A DNA stretch of 64,000 nt from Theobroma cacao (lineage: Eukaryota > Streptophyta > Magnoliopsida > Malvales > Malvaceae). The position numbers were made by a program, and so were the translations under genes. The stretch covers positions 2,626,105 to 2,690,104 of the forward strand of contig NC_030856.1 of the NCBI RefSeq assembly GCF_000208745.1, given 5' to 3'. Every line of letters starts with the position of its first letter. The first letter of the stretch is position 1. This document shows, in pieces, positions 44,085 to 54,741 of this stretch. The notes beneath the pieces are model-generated. The model ran no database searches. It was not told where the DNA came from and worked only from the letters and a program-made list of their open reading frames with translations.

Positions 44085-44640
44085 TAAACAAACTGGCTGA
44101 GAACTTTCTCTCTAAAATCAAATCATGCATGAATAGAGAGGGTAGAATCTTAGTAAAAATACTAGTATTAATTTTGAAATTAACTCAAACTCAAAGTAAT
44201 TGTTTAAAAGGGCAACCTGAATGCGACGTGATGTGTGCAGTCATTACAGCTGGAAGAGAGGTATGGGTTTGAATCAGGTAAAGAAGCCAAAGAGGGGTGC
44301 TCCTACATTTTTCTACTTTTTGTTTATGATCAGAAGAACCTGAGGTAACATATAAATATGCATTGATAATCCAACTAGATCTGCGGCTGTTGTTTGGACA
44401 ACAAGAGAAAAGGGTAGCTCGGGAACTGAGCATGCCACTGCCATGGCCCCTCTCTTATTAACTCTTTCAACCACGTTCATTCAAAGTCTATCCCTAAGCT
44501 GTCCTGTCACTGGTGACGGACCCTATAATCAACTCACCTCCAATTGAACCAACTGCACATGATTTCTTCCTTACAATGTCTAGAAATTTCATAAACAATA
44601 AAAACAAAACGAAGTTAATTTAATATATTATCAACATTTA
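44085..44640 (+). repeat. CNL far-upstream block, copy 1
   Basis: Matches 46925-47075, 47480-47540 and 48068-48350 in order (actggctgagaactt; gacgtgatgtgtgcagtcat; agtctatccctaagctgtcc; caatgtctagaaatttcata). The second copy is split by two insertions. No gene; the short ORFs are not conserved. Confidence 0.65.
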
Positions 44641-45059
44641 TCTATATAAAAGTTGATTTTATTCGATTTTTTATTGCCTCACACGTGTATATAGATAACG
44701 ATTGCATGATGTGATATCAGGATCACTAGCAGAGACCATTGCTGCTAACTGAAACACACTAAGCAACTTGAAGAAAGTTGATGCCATGCCATGATTGGTA
44801 GCACTACACTTTTACGTGAAGCTGGTTGAGAAAAGATTGTGTTTTTGCTTACACAAATCTTCCTGGAGCAAGTACTTATAGAGTAATCAGCTGAGAATTC
44901 TATGTCAAAATTGAGAATATCCTATATGATCAAATTCATGGGCAACAAGAACACTGTATTTTCCATTGGCCAGCATTACATGAATATCTTTTATATTAAC
45001 AATCAAATATAAATTTTTTCTCAAAAAACGAAAAAGAAAAAAATCAAATACCAACCGAA
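44641..45059. other. Intergenic DNA
   Basis: No feature recognised. Confidence 0.3.
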
Positions 45060-45520
45060 AATTTTAACAAGTCTTCTTAAAACACTCCTAATAAAATATA
45101 TCTTTTATTTATTTCTTTGAAAAAAAAATTCTAATTATTGATATTCACTTTTTTTTTTTGTATGAAGACTTTTCCAGTAGCTAAGTTTCCAAGTCTGAGA
45201 TTAGTAATGAATACACACCTTTGCAATTGCATTGCAGATTCTTATCAAAAAATTAATAATAATAATAAAAATTATTCTTAAGCATCCTTTCATTGTTCTT
45301 TTTTGTTTTTTGTTATTACTTTTTTTTATACAACTGTTTGTCTTTTACTTCTTAAAATTTTACTATTAGTTATAAATTATTAAATGAAAAATAAACGATA
45401 AAAAGGTTAAATCAATATTAATTAAGAATGAATAAATGATTAAGATATAACTATCAATAAATGTTGGTAAATACTTTTACTTTTTAATTTTTAGTCATAA
45501 TTTCAAGTGAGTGTATTAAT
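45060..45520 (+). repeat. CNL upstream flank remnant
   Basis: 45060-45245 matches 17580-17800 and 50205-50300; 45270-45480 matches 1-180 and 50317-50480 upstream of CNL-1 and CNL-2 (the cttaagcatcctttcattgt start). A CNL would be expected next but is absent. Confidence 0.55.
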
Positions 45521-45639
45521 TTTTAAATAAACAGCTGATTCCAAACATAAAAATGACGTTAACGAGCAAATGTGAAATGTCAAAAATAATCTTATTCTTT
45601 CTACCTCTTTTTCTTTTTTTTTTAAGATTAGTTGACGGT

Positions 45640-45895
45640 GCTCTTTATGCCGATCGACCACCCTCGCATCCCCCTTACCCTCATGCCACCCCCACCCCAC
45701 CCCTCTTCTAAGGAGCACAGATCTGACACTCTCCAGGGAAGCTCCCCCCCGCCCCTCCTTTGGTGCTCGTCGAGGGTGGGGGGGCGCGACTCCTCTAGGG
45801 AACGTTGGAACAATGGCGGGGGGAAAGTGGAGCGCAAGGGAAGGGAGATCCAGTTGGAACCAAATCTAGTGCTCCGACTACTAGAAAAGGTGGGA
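45640..45895. other. GC-rich island of unknown origin
   Basis: About 250 bp with long C and G runs and many CpG dinucleotides in a window that is otherwise strongly AT-rich. Both strands carry short ORFs (101 codons on plus, 69 on minus) with no recognised family. It is bordered by a T-run at 45612-45624 and another at 45898-45907. It could be a captured gene piece or a transposon interior. No terminal repeats found. Confidence 0.45.
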
Positions 45896-46924
45896 GATTT
45901 TTTTTTAATAGGAAATACTATAATAAATTTGACTTAAGACAATACATTTTTAAAATATGTTATTAAAAAAATTTTAATAATATTTTTTTATATTTTTTAA
46001 AATATTTTTATAGATCTAATTTTAATATATAAAATTTTAAATATATTATTAATAAAATATGAAGATAGAAATTACATACACCAGTAAAGATTGTACTTTT
46101 TATATTACTATTAAATTTGACAAAAATGAAGTTAAAAATTTAAATAATTACACTTTTTAAAATTTTACTACACAAAAAAATATATCGTCCAAAGAAATGT
46201 AATTAAAATTCAAAATTTTTATAGTTAAAAAAATTAAAAATTATAGTTTATATAGTATGATAGTTTTTAAAATTAATAAAAAGTAAAATTATATTTTTAA
46301 TATTACCACTTTATCAACTTAATGGAAATATTAAAAGTTTGATTAAGAGCTGGATTTATGCATTGAGCGAAAGATATTCTTTTAAGACAAACTGTCTATT
46401 TCAAAAATTAATGAATTAGTGTGAATTTATAATTAAACGTTAAAAGGTAAAAGTATTTTATCCATAAATGTTTTATTTAAACATGCTCATTAGGTCAAGT
46501 CTACTAAATCTTTCATTATTATATAATTAGGAAAAATGTGTTAAACAAAGGTAAGTCAGAATTTAATTTTAGTGTTATCTTAGTAAATTTCATTTTAGAT
46601 AGCCATTAAACTATGTTTTACTTCGAGTGATTTTGGGTTCCAATAATTATGCCTTATAGTTGCTTATTCACTCGAAATTTTTTTTATGAAAAGAAAACAA
46701 TTGTCAAATAAAATGAAATAATTATTGAATTTTTTTAAATCTCTTATGCATAATCATAGTACTTATGGTGTAATATTAATTGGTCAAATGATGGTGAGAA
46801 TTACAAGCATCAAAAGGTTATGAAAGGAATGAAGGCAAGTTAAATTTATCATAGTAATGAAAAAATAAATAAATAAAGAGAAGCTCAGGTTTTCCATTGA
46901 TATATAAGCAAGGAACTTGGAAAA
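45896..46924 (+). other. AT-rich spacer with a CNL upstream remnant
   Basis: 45910-46330 is very AT-rich with no gene. 46480-46530 (aaacatgctcattaggtcaa, ctaaatctttcatta) matches the DNA 80-120 bp upstream of the CNL-1 and CNL-2 starts. Confidence 0.4.
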
Positions 46925-48350
46925 TAAACTGGCTGAGAACTCTCTCTAAAATCAAATCATTCATGAACAGAGAGGATAGAATCTTAGTAAAAATATTAGT
47001 ATTAATTTTGAAATAAACTCAAACTCAAAGTAATTGTCGGCAAGGGAAAGCTGAATGCAACGTGATGTGTGCAGTCATTACAGTTGGTAGCGGGGTCTGG
47101 GTTCAGACTTCAGACCAAACTTTGCAGTCATGTCAGTGGTGAGAGATCCAATAATTCAACTCTCCTTCAATTGAACCAACTTTTTCTTTGTGCACATCAG
47201 CACATGTAATCATAAACTCAACTTTTTCATTTGAAGCTCAGCAGAACGACGGTGGATGTGAGGTGGGTTGAGGGTGCCTGCCGCAGGGCACTCCAAAGTG
47301 GCGAAGGGACACCATGGCCATTGAGGCCAGAGAACTCCATCATGCTAGCTTTGGTAACCTAACACTATGACTTTTTCCAAGTCAGTTTAGGTTTTATATA
47401 TTTTAATTATTCTTTTCCCCTTTGGATAATGCCTTGGACTGTTGTAATTATGGCCACCATCAAATGTGATTTTGAATCGGGTAAAGAAGGCAAAGGAGGG
47501 ATTGTCCTGCATTTTTCTACTTTTTATGATCAGAAGAGCCTGCTTGCATTAGAGCTGTCAATATGGGCTGACCCAGCTCAGCCCAGCTCAAGATTTTGTG
47601 GATTAAGAAAAAATAGATCAGATCGGATCAGTCTATTTTTATATGGATCATGAAAATCTCAATCCAACCCATCTTTTGTTAGTCTATGTGTTGGGTTGGG
47701 TCAATTTATTTTTTATTTTTTTTAAAAAATTATTTTTATAATTTTATAATAAAATTATTTTATAATTTAATTTATAAATTAAATATTAATAATTAAATTA
47801 TAAAAATATTAAAATATAAANATAAAATAAATAATATTATTAATAATTAAATTATTAATTTTATATAATTAAATATATAAAATTATTAAATTAATTAAAA
47901 TTATTTATTTTTTTTAACTCACAAAACTAGCCTGCCTCAGTCCATCTTAATTCACTGATTTGATAAACTGATTTATTTAAATTCGATTTAAATATAAATA
48001 TAAATTTTTAAATTTAATTTATTTTATATTTAATAAAAAATAAATTGACCCAGTTTAGGAATAGCTTGCATTGATAATTAAAGTAGATCGCTGTCGCTTG
48101 GACAGCAAGAGAAAAGGGCAGCTCACTGAGTATGCCACTTGCATGGGCCCCTCTTATTAACTCTTTCAACTACAGTCATTCAAAGTCTATCCCTAAGCTG
48201 TCCTGTCAGTGGGGACAGACCCAATAATTCAACTCTCCTTCAATTGAACCAACTTTTTACCTTGTGCACATGTATCCTTCTTTACTTCCAATGTCTAGAA
48301 ATTTCATAAACAATAAAAATAAAACGAAATTAATTTATCAACATTCATCT
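46925..48350 (+). repeat. CNL far-upstream block, copy 2 (interrupted)
   Basis: Second copy of 44085-44640, split by DNA at about 47080-47470 and by the hAT-like element at 47551-48064. It continues to the orphan CNL start at 48440, showing this block belongs to the CNL 5' flank. Confidence 0.6.
47551..48064. mobile_element. hAT-like non-autonomous element with perfect 8-bp duplication
   Basis: 514 bp, flanked by cttgcatt on both sides (47543-47550 and 48065-48072), and absent from the copy near 44350. Ends are agagctgtcaatatggg and, inverted, a weaker ctattcctaaactggg match. Very AT-rich core with one N at 47821; no transposase. The 8-bp duplication and TAGAGCTG-like end fit hAT MITEs. Confidence 0.7.
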
Positions 48351-48371
48351 TTATAGACTTAAGTTTTTGAT

Positions 48372-48517
48372 TACCATGTTAAGTTTGCTTGCGCTCCTGT
48401 TATCTGCTTTAGATTCATTTTCAACTAAGTTGTAGATCCATGGCGGAAGTAATTCCATTCGGGGCAGTAAGTAATATCGTGTTGAGTTTCCTAGCAAGTC
48501 CCATCCTCTTGTCATAA
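48372..48517 (+). pseudogene. Orphan CNL 5' end
   Basis: 48372-48440 matches the last 70 bases upstream of CNL-2, and 48440-48490 reads MAEVIPFGAVSNIV, close to the CNL-2 start MAESILFGALSNI. At about 48490 it switches to a noncoding repeat (agtcccatcctcttg) and hits TAA at 48515-48517, leaving 25 codons. A truncated gene start, not functional as a receptor. Confidence 0.82.
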
Positions 48518-49079
48518 CACTTCCTGGAAAGCCAAGCAAGGTCCTTGATAGAACATCCGAGAGAGAATCAGTCAAAGTTTATTAATTATCTATACCAACT
48601 CTCGTCCTATTGTAGCTGGGACTCAATCAAAGGAAAGAGAATAAATTTAATTGGTTAAAATATGAAGTTAATTTGATATAATTAGTTAGAATTTTCTTAA
48701 TTCTATTAGACTTAATTCGATTTTTGTATTAAACTGAATTCTATCAAGTAAGGGTCATGGAGCAAAAGATGTTTGGATCGTTGTTATTTGAATAAAAGAA
48801 AGTGACAGTAAAAATCGAGATTGAGAAATAAACCAATAATTCAAAAGTGCTCATGATTCAGTGTTCCACTGGTGGAAAAAGAGCGAAAAGCAGTGTTTGG
48901 GTGCTGACAATTTTCAAAGTGTGGACCCACTATCACGTGTTCTCTCCGGAAGAAGAGAAAGAGGTGGAAAAGGGGGGATTCATTTCCAAAAGTTTCCTAC
49001 ACACTGCCATCACGCGACCCCCATCCTCTTTCCATGACACTTCCTGGAAACAAAAGCAGAACATCTGAGACAGAACCAT
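48495..49079 (+). repeat. Pre-leader repeat
   Basis: Contains the agtcccatcctctt / acacttcctggaaa / aacatctgaga motif twice (48497-48565 and 49020-49070); other copies are at 59524, 61117 and 63043. 48715-48980 matches 62810-63000 (ttatttgaataaaagaaa; ccaataattcaaaagt). No coding frame is conserved. Confidence 0.6.
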
Positions 49080-49436
49080 CAAAGTTTAATAATTTTCTAT
49101 ACCCACTTTTAATACTTCATCCTCATACGGTTCCCATTCAAGCATCTTGTTCTATCATCTGCACTATCCCAAGAGTTTGTTTGATTTCTGCATGCCTTGC
49201 TCTTCTTTTTACTCAACAAGACCTACCCTTCCATTTTATTGTCCTTCATTTTCCCACTTTTCTTTGAACTCCGAGAACAAAAACATCTTTGTTGTTTAAC
49301 TCTAACAAAAAAAAAAAACAAAAAAAAAGTTAATCTCTTAAATTACTTTAGTTTGATCCTTGTTACCTACTTTTCCTTTCCTTAATTTTGATTTCCCTAT
49401 CTCCGGAGTTGGTGAAGTCATTCCATCCCAATTGAG
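49080..49436 (+). promoter_or_regulatory. CNL-2 leader exon 1
   Basis: Pyrimidine-rich 5' UTR exon, closely matching 63120-63444. Contains ctatctccggagttggtgaa and ends gag/gtaagcttc (donor at 49437). Lies 1.3 kb upstream of the CNL-2 start, so the intervening DNA is read as leader introns. The transcription start is not fixed. Contains a 35-codon upstream ORF. Confidence 0.6.
49193..49300 (+). promoter_or_regulatory. Upstream ORF in the CNL-2 leader
   Basis: ATG at 49193 opens 35 codons starting MPCSSFYSTRPTLPFY and ending TAA at 49300. The leader at 63236 has a matching uORF, with 23 of the first 26 residues the same by eye. Leaders at 26715 and 39860 lack the ATG. A uORF here could lower translation of the receptor; that is inference. 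Confidence 0.5.
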
Positions 49437-49697
49437 GTAAGCTTCAATAAAATATATTACATTCTTCATATTTTATTTTTTTATATGTTCAATTTCTCTT
49501 TCACTTCTGAATTTGACTTTTTATTATAAATTTTTTATTTATTATAAATTTTCATTTTTTTTCCATTTTTACGGACATATATGGATATTTTCGAAAAGCA
49601 TTTTATAGAATGATGACACTATGCTTTTAGTTTAATATAAAAAAATATTTTTAATTAATATACACATGATTAGTGACAAGAATTTTTATTTCTGCAG

Positions 49698-49760
49698 TAT
49701 TTTCGATTCCAAGTTGGTCAGTCAGCAATCTATTCTCTGGTGATTCACATTTTCATAAAG
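49698..49760 (+). promoter_or_regulatory. CNL-2 leader exon 2
   Basis: 63-bp segment between tctgcag and gtaaag, matching 27539-27602 and 63679-63742. Noncoding. Would be spliced to leader exon 1 and then to the segment carrying the CNL-2 ATG. Confidence 0.5.
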
Positions 49761-50390
49761 GTAAAGTGCTTTACAAACATTTTTTCTCTCTGCAAAACTT
49801 TTTACTCTCTAAAATTAAAACCAAGCATATTTTTATTTTATGAAAGTTTCAACTGATCTTTAATTAAAATATATAACACGTTTTAATAACTTAAAATTTT
49901 GAAGCTTGAAATATTAATATTACTTATTAATAACAATAATTTTTTTATATAAAAAATGGAAAAGGGGCGAAGTCAGTAGTTTCCTAAGACAAACGATTTG
50001 AGCACTTGTCTTCCGCTAAAATTTTGAAATTGAATAAGAAAAAGTATTTATATTTATGTACTAACCGTATATAGTTTTAAAATAAATATTAAAAAAATTT
50101 TAATAACTAATTAGAGAAATATTGTGGAGGCATAATCTAATAAAAATATGAATTATTGCAATGGTAGCCCATTTTTGGTACTTCAATTTTTGGCCTTGAT
50201 CTTCTGAACAAAACATATTCCAGTGGATAGATTTCCAAGTCTAAGATTAACTATGAACACACCTTCGCAATTTGCATTGCACATTCCTACCAAAAATATT
50301 AAAAAATATTCTTAAGCTTCCTTTTATAGTTTGATTTTTTTTTTACAATTACTTTTTTATTTCTTAAAAAGTTAAGTGAGAAATAAATGA
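49761..50390 (+). other. Leader-intron-type and upstream DNA of CNL-2
   Basis: Contains the atataacacgtttt block (49865) shared with 16215 and 63870, and at 50185-50300 a remnant sharing ttggccttgatcttctgaac with 60650 plus the tgcattgcacattcctacc flank. No gene. Confidence 0.45.
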
Positions 50391-50632
50391 CAAAAAAGTG
50401 AAATGACAAATTAATTAAAAATGAGTAAAAGATTAGGGTAAAAATAAATAAATAAATGATAAAATTGTATTAAAACTAAAGAGATCTATTTCATTATTTA
50501 GAATATTATATNCAAAAAAGTGAAATGATAATTAATTAAAAAAGAGAAAATGACTAGGGTAAAAATAAATGAATAAATGGTAAAATTGTATTAAAACTAA
50601 AGAGATCTATTTCATTATTTAGAATATTATAT
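50391..50632 (+). repeat. 121-bp sequence repeated on both sides of a single N
   Basis: 50391-50511 and 50513-50632 are nearly the same, separated by N at 50512. CNL-1 has only one copy (about 100-210). This looks like two overlapping contig ends placed side by side rather than a real duplication. Confidence 0.75.
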
Positions 50633-50777
50633 ATATACATTTAATTTATCAAAACTTATTTTGATTTATTCAAACATGCTTATCAGGTGAAGTCCGTTAA
50701 GTCTTTCATTACCGTGTTAGTTTGCTTGCATTTCCCTGTCATCTGCTTTAGATTCATTTCAACCAAGTTGTAGATCC

Positions 50778-53700
50778 ATGGCGGAATCAATTTTATTCGG
50801 GGCACTCAGTAACATCTTTTCCAAGTTGATGTGGCTTGCTGGGCAAAAGATTGGCTTGATTTTCTGGCAGAAAGGCGAACTGGATAAGCTTCAAAAGACT
50901 CTCGACATCATAAAAGCCGTCATTCTTGATGCTGAGGAGAAGCAGGAGAGCAACCTTGTTGTGAAAAACTGGATAAGTAGACTGGAAGATATTGTCTCTG
51001 ATGCAGAGGACTTACTGGACGAATTCGACTATGAGATCCTGCGCCAGAAGGTGCGTCCACGGGGACAGGTACGCAAGATCTTTCGATCCTTCAGGATGGG
51101 TCCTAGAGTTAAGGAGATTAGAGAGAGGCTGGACGTGGTTGCAAGAGAGATTAAAACGTTTGATTTTAATGTGAGAGTTGTAGAACTGGATAAGAAACGT
51201 AAGAATACTGACAGAGAGACTGCCTCAAAGGTGAGACCGGAATTAGTAATAGGGAGAGAGGAAGATAAAGAGCACATTATAGAATTGTTGAAGGAGCAAA
51301 ATCATGGTGACAGCAACTTCAATATTATTGCCATTGTTGGGTTTGGAGGTTTAGGAAAGACCTCGCTTGCCCGGTTGGTGTATAACGATGCGCAAGTAGC
51401 AGATTCCTTCAAAGGGATATGGGTGTGTGTTTCTGAAGAATTTAATGTTCTTATAATTTTCAAAAAAATTTTGAAGTGTCTAGGAGAACACAAAGTGGAT
51501 GACTGGAATCTAAATGAAGTCCAAAAAGAAATTGAACAAAAGTTAAAAGGGAAGAGATATTTACTTGTGTTGGATGATGTGTGGAACGAAGATATTTTAA
51601 AGTGGAATGATTTTTCACAGTATATGGTATTTGGTGCTCCCGGAAGCAAAATTATTGTGACAACTCGTAGCACCAAAGTTGCAGCTACTATGGGGGTACA
51701 CAGTCCTTTCCTTTTAAAAGGTCTCAATGAGGAACAATCTCAGGATTTGTTTGAGAAAGTGGCATTTGAAGGACGTCAAATCGATCCAAAGCTTGGACAA
51801 ATTGGAAAAGTTGTTGCACAAAAATGCAAAGGAGTTCCTCTTTCTATTAAATGTTTAGGAGGTTTGATGAGACAAAAGCCTGATGAAAAATACTGGTTGT
51901 TTGTCCAAGAAAATGAAATTTGGAATAATGATGATGTTTTGTCGGTGTTAAGATTGAGTTACATTCAGCTACCAAGTAATTTAAAACAATGTTTTGCTTT
52001 TTGTTCGCTTTTCTCAAAAGACTCTAGGATATATAAAGATGAGTTGATTCATTTTTGGCGAGCACAAGGTTACATTCAATTAGGGAATAAAAATGAGAAT
52101 GTACAAGATATTGGTGATGAATACTTTAATGATTTGCTGTCAAGATCATTTTTTCAAGAGGAGAGGAAAGATGCAAATGGGAATATCATCTATTGTAAAA
52201 TGCATGATCTTATTCATGATCTTGCATTATTCGTTGCTGGTCGTTATTTTCATTGGATGAAAAATAAAAGAGAAAAAATTTCAAAAGGAGTCCGTCATGT
52301 GTCATTAGAAAAATATTTTACAGTTGTTTTCACTCGATCGAAAGCAAAAGTGATAAGGACTTTATTTCTCCGAGCAGACATTTTCATGGACTTATTTAAT
52401 CGAAAGGTAACTTTTTCGATCTTCAATTGTTTACGCATGTTGAATTTGAATTTGATGAACATTAATATTTTACCAGATTCAATTGGTGAACTGAAGCATT
52501 TGAGATACCTTGATCTTTCTAGGAATACTAGGATGAAAGTGCTCCCAGATGCAATAGTCAAATTGCACCATTTGCAAACTCTATTACTCAATGGCTGCAG
52601 CAGTCTTAAAAAGTTACCAAGGGATATACGCCAATTGATTAGTTTGGAATATCTCAAAATTGATTATTGCAAAGACCTATCCGGCTTGCCAAAAGGGTTA
52701 GGGGAATTGACTTCCTTACAAAGATTGGACAGATTTGTTGTGAACTGTGTTGAAGACAATTTATCAACTGCAGCCACGTTGAATGAGTTGAGTAACCTAG
52801 ACCTTGGAAACTGCTTGAAAATTGATCATTTACACAATGTGAGGAATGTGGAATTAGAATGTAAGGAGGCAAATTTAAAGAAAAAGAAACGGCTTCAGTC
52901 TCTGCAATTATCTTGGGAATCTTCCTCTCCAACAACAGTGGCTAGTGAAAAGGATGAGTCATTGTTAAATATTCTTGAGCCACACCCGAATTTGAAAGGG
53001 CTGAAGGTATCCGGTTATGGAGGAGCAAGGTTTTCGAGTTGGCTATCTTCATTGACTAATTTAGTCGAACTTGATATAAACAAATTTTGGAATTGTCGAG
53101 ACCTGCCACCCTTGGATCATTTTTCATCTCTCAAGTCTCTCAGTCTTTATCGTTCCAATGCTTTAAAACACCTGCCACCCTTGGATCATCTTTCATCTCT
53201 CGAGTCTCTTTCTCTTGGGGAGTTAGATGCTTTAGAATATGTGGCAGATTCTTTTTCCTTGCCTTGCTCCACTTCAAGAGAACCATTCTTCCCGTCCCTT
53301 AAGAAACTTTTGATCCGTGACTGTCCCAATCTCAAAGGATGGTGGAAGACAACGAATGAGAACCAAGGATCAATCGCTGAGCAGCCTTGCTTTCCTTGCC
53401 TTTTCCAGTTAGAAGTCAAAAATTCCCCAAACTTAACCTCCATGCCGCTGTTTCCATCTCTCGAGCATGATTTGACTTTGTATGATACTAGTATAAGGCC
53501 TTTGGAACAAACATTGAAGATGAAGATGACCGAGGCTAGCATGACATCAGAAGAAGCATCATCTTCATCAGGGAGCGCTTGTCATTCATATTCTTCAACT
53601 ACCTTTCCTCTCTCCAATTTGAAGCGTCTGAGTCTTCAAGGCATTAAGGATTTAGAAGTTTTGCTAGAAGAGTTTCTACAAAATCTCAGTTCTCTTGCGT

Positions 53701-54741
53701 GCTTATGGTTGAGCAACTGCCCTATATTAGAATCGTTATTGCCGCAAAAGATGAGCTGCCTCACCTCTTTACAATATTTGTGTGTTACAAATTGCCCTAA
53801 TCTGAGGGCTTTGCCTGACTGGATACTCAATCTCACTTCCCTTAAAACAGTTGAAATTCGGGGGTGCCATGAATTACAGTACATGCCAGAAGGGACGCCT
53901 CAGCTTACATCTTTAGAAAAATTATCTGTTTGGAACTGTCATAATTTGAGGGCTTTGCCAGACTGGATACTCAATCTCACTTCCCTTAAAACACTTGAAA
54001 TTTGGGAGTGCGGGTCAATTTTGCATCAAGCCTTAAAAACCCACATTAAAAGTGGGCCGATTCGAATTTGCAGCNGTAGGCAATTGCCCTAATTTGAGGG
54101 CTTTACCTGACTGGATACTCAATCTCACTTCCCTTAAAACACTTGAAATTAACGGGTGCCTTGAATTACAGTACATGCCAGAAGGGACGCATTGGCTTGC
54201 ATCTTTAGAAGAATTAATTGTTTACTGCCATAATTTGAGGGCTTTGCCAGACTGGATACTCAATCTCACTTCCCTCAAAGACCTTTATATATGCGAGTGC
54301 CTTCAATCACCGTACTTGCAAGGAGGGATGCAAAGCCTCACCTCTTTAGAACGATTGATGGTTCATTATTGCCCTTATCTGAGTTCTTCCACACATTCTC
54401 TCAAAGCACTTCTAATTCGGGGGTGCCCTGATTTATACTCCTGGAGATGGAGGTATTTGTTTTCCACTATAGAAGAATTGAATGTTCAAAATTGCCCTAA
54501 TATGGAGGATTTGCTGAATCGCATTGCTAAGATGATCATTTCCCTCAAAACACTTAAGATTTGTAAGTGCCCTGAATTACAAGACTTGCCACAAAGGATG
54601 GATGGCCTTACCTCTTTACAAGTATTGTCAATCAGTGAATGTCCCCGGTTGTCGGAAAGATGTGAAAAGGATACCGGAGTCCTGTGGCCTCGCATTGCTC
54701 GCATCCCATCTATTATAATCGATGGGCGACAGATTCAATGA
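50778..54741 (+). CDS. CNL-2: CC-NB-ARC-LRR disease-resistance protein, frame broken at an N
   Basis: RGA-type CNL. Coiled coil with LEDIVSDAEDLLDEFDYE (69-86), P-loop GFGGLGKTS 188-196, kinase-2 LLVLDDVW 262-269, GSKIIVTTR 289-297, GVPLSIK 352-358, RNBS-D CFAFCSLFSKD 405-415 and MHD 475-477, then LRRs from about 500. The first frame stops at 54092; the second runs from the N at 54075 to the stop at 54741 and ends like CNL-1 (IIIDGRQIQ). Between 54012 and 54075, 64 bases unrelated to any LRR unit stand where a sister unit has 60, ending in the N, giving a +1 shift. With a normal unit the protein would be about 1319 aa. I judge the break an assembly artefact, not a mutation, but a real lesion is possible. 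Same predicted role as CNL-1: intracellular immune receptor of unknown specificity. Confidence 0.85.
54012..54075. other. Non-homologous stretch and N inside the CNL-2 LRR
   Basis: 64 bases with no match to LRR units, containing a small inverted repeat (cccac/gtggg) and ending in the N. Homology resumes exactly at 54076 in the middle of a unit. Typical of a poor contig end; unit copy number across it is unknown. Confidence 0.7.

Noticed and set aside
45632..45937. 101-codon proline-rich ORF in the GC-rich island
   Set aside because: Long C/G runs keep several frames open by chance; no homology recognised and both strands are equally open.
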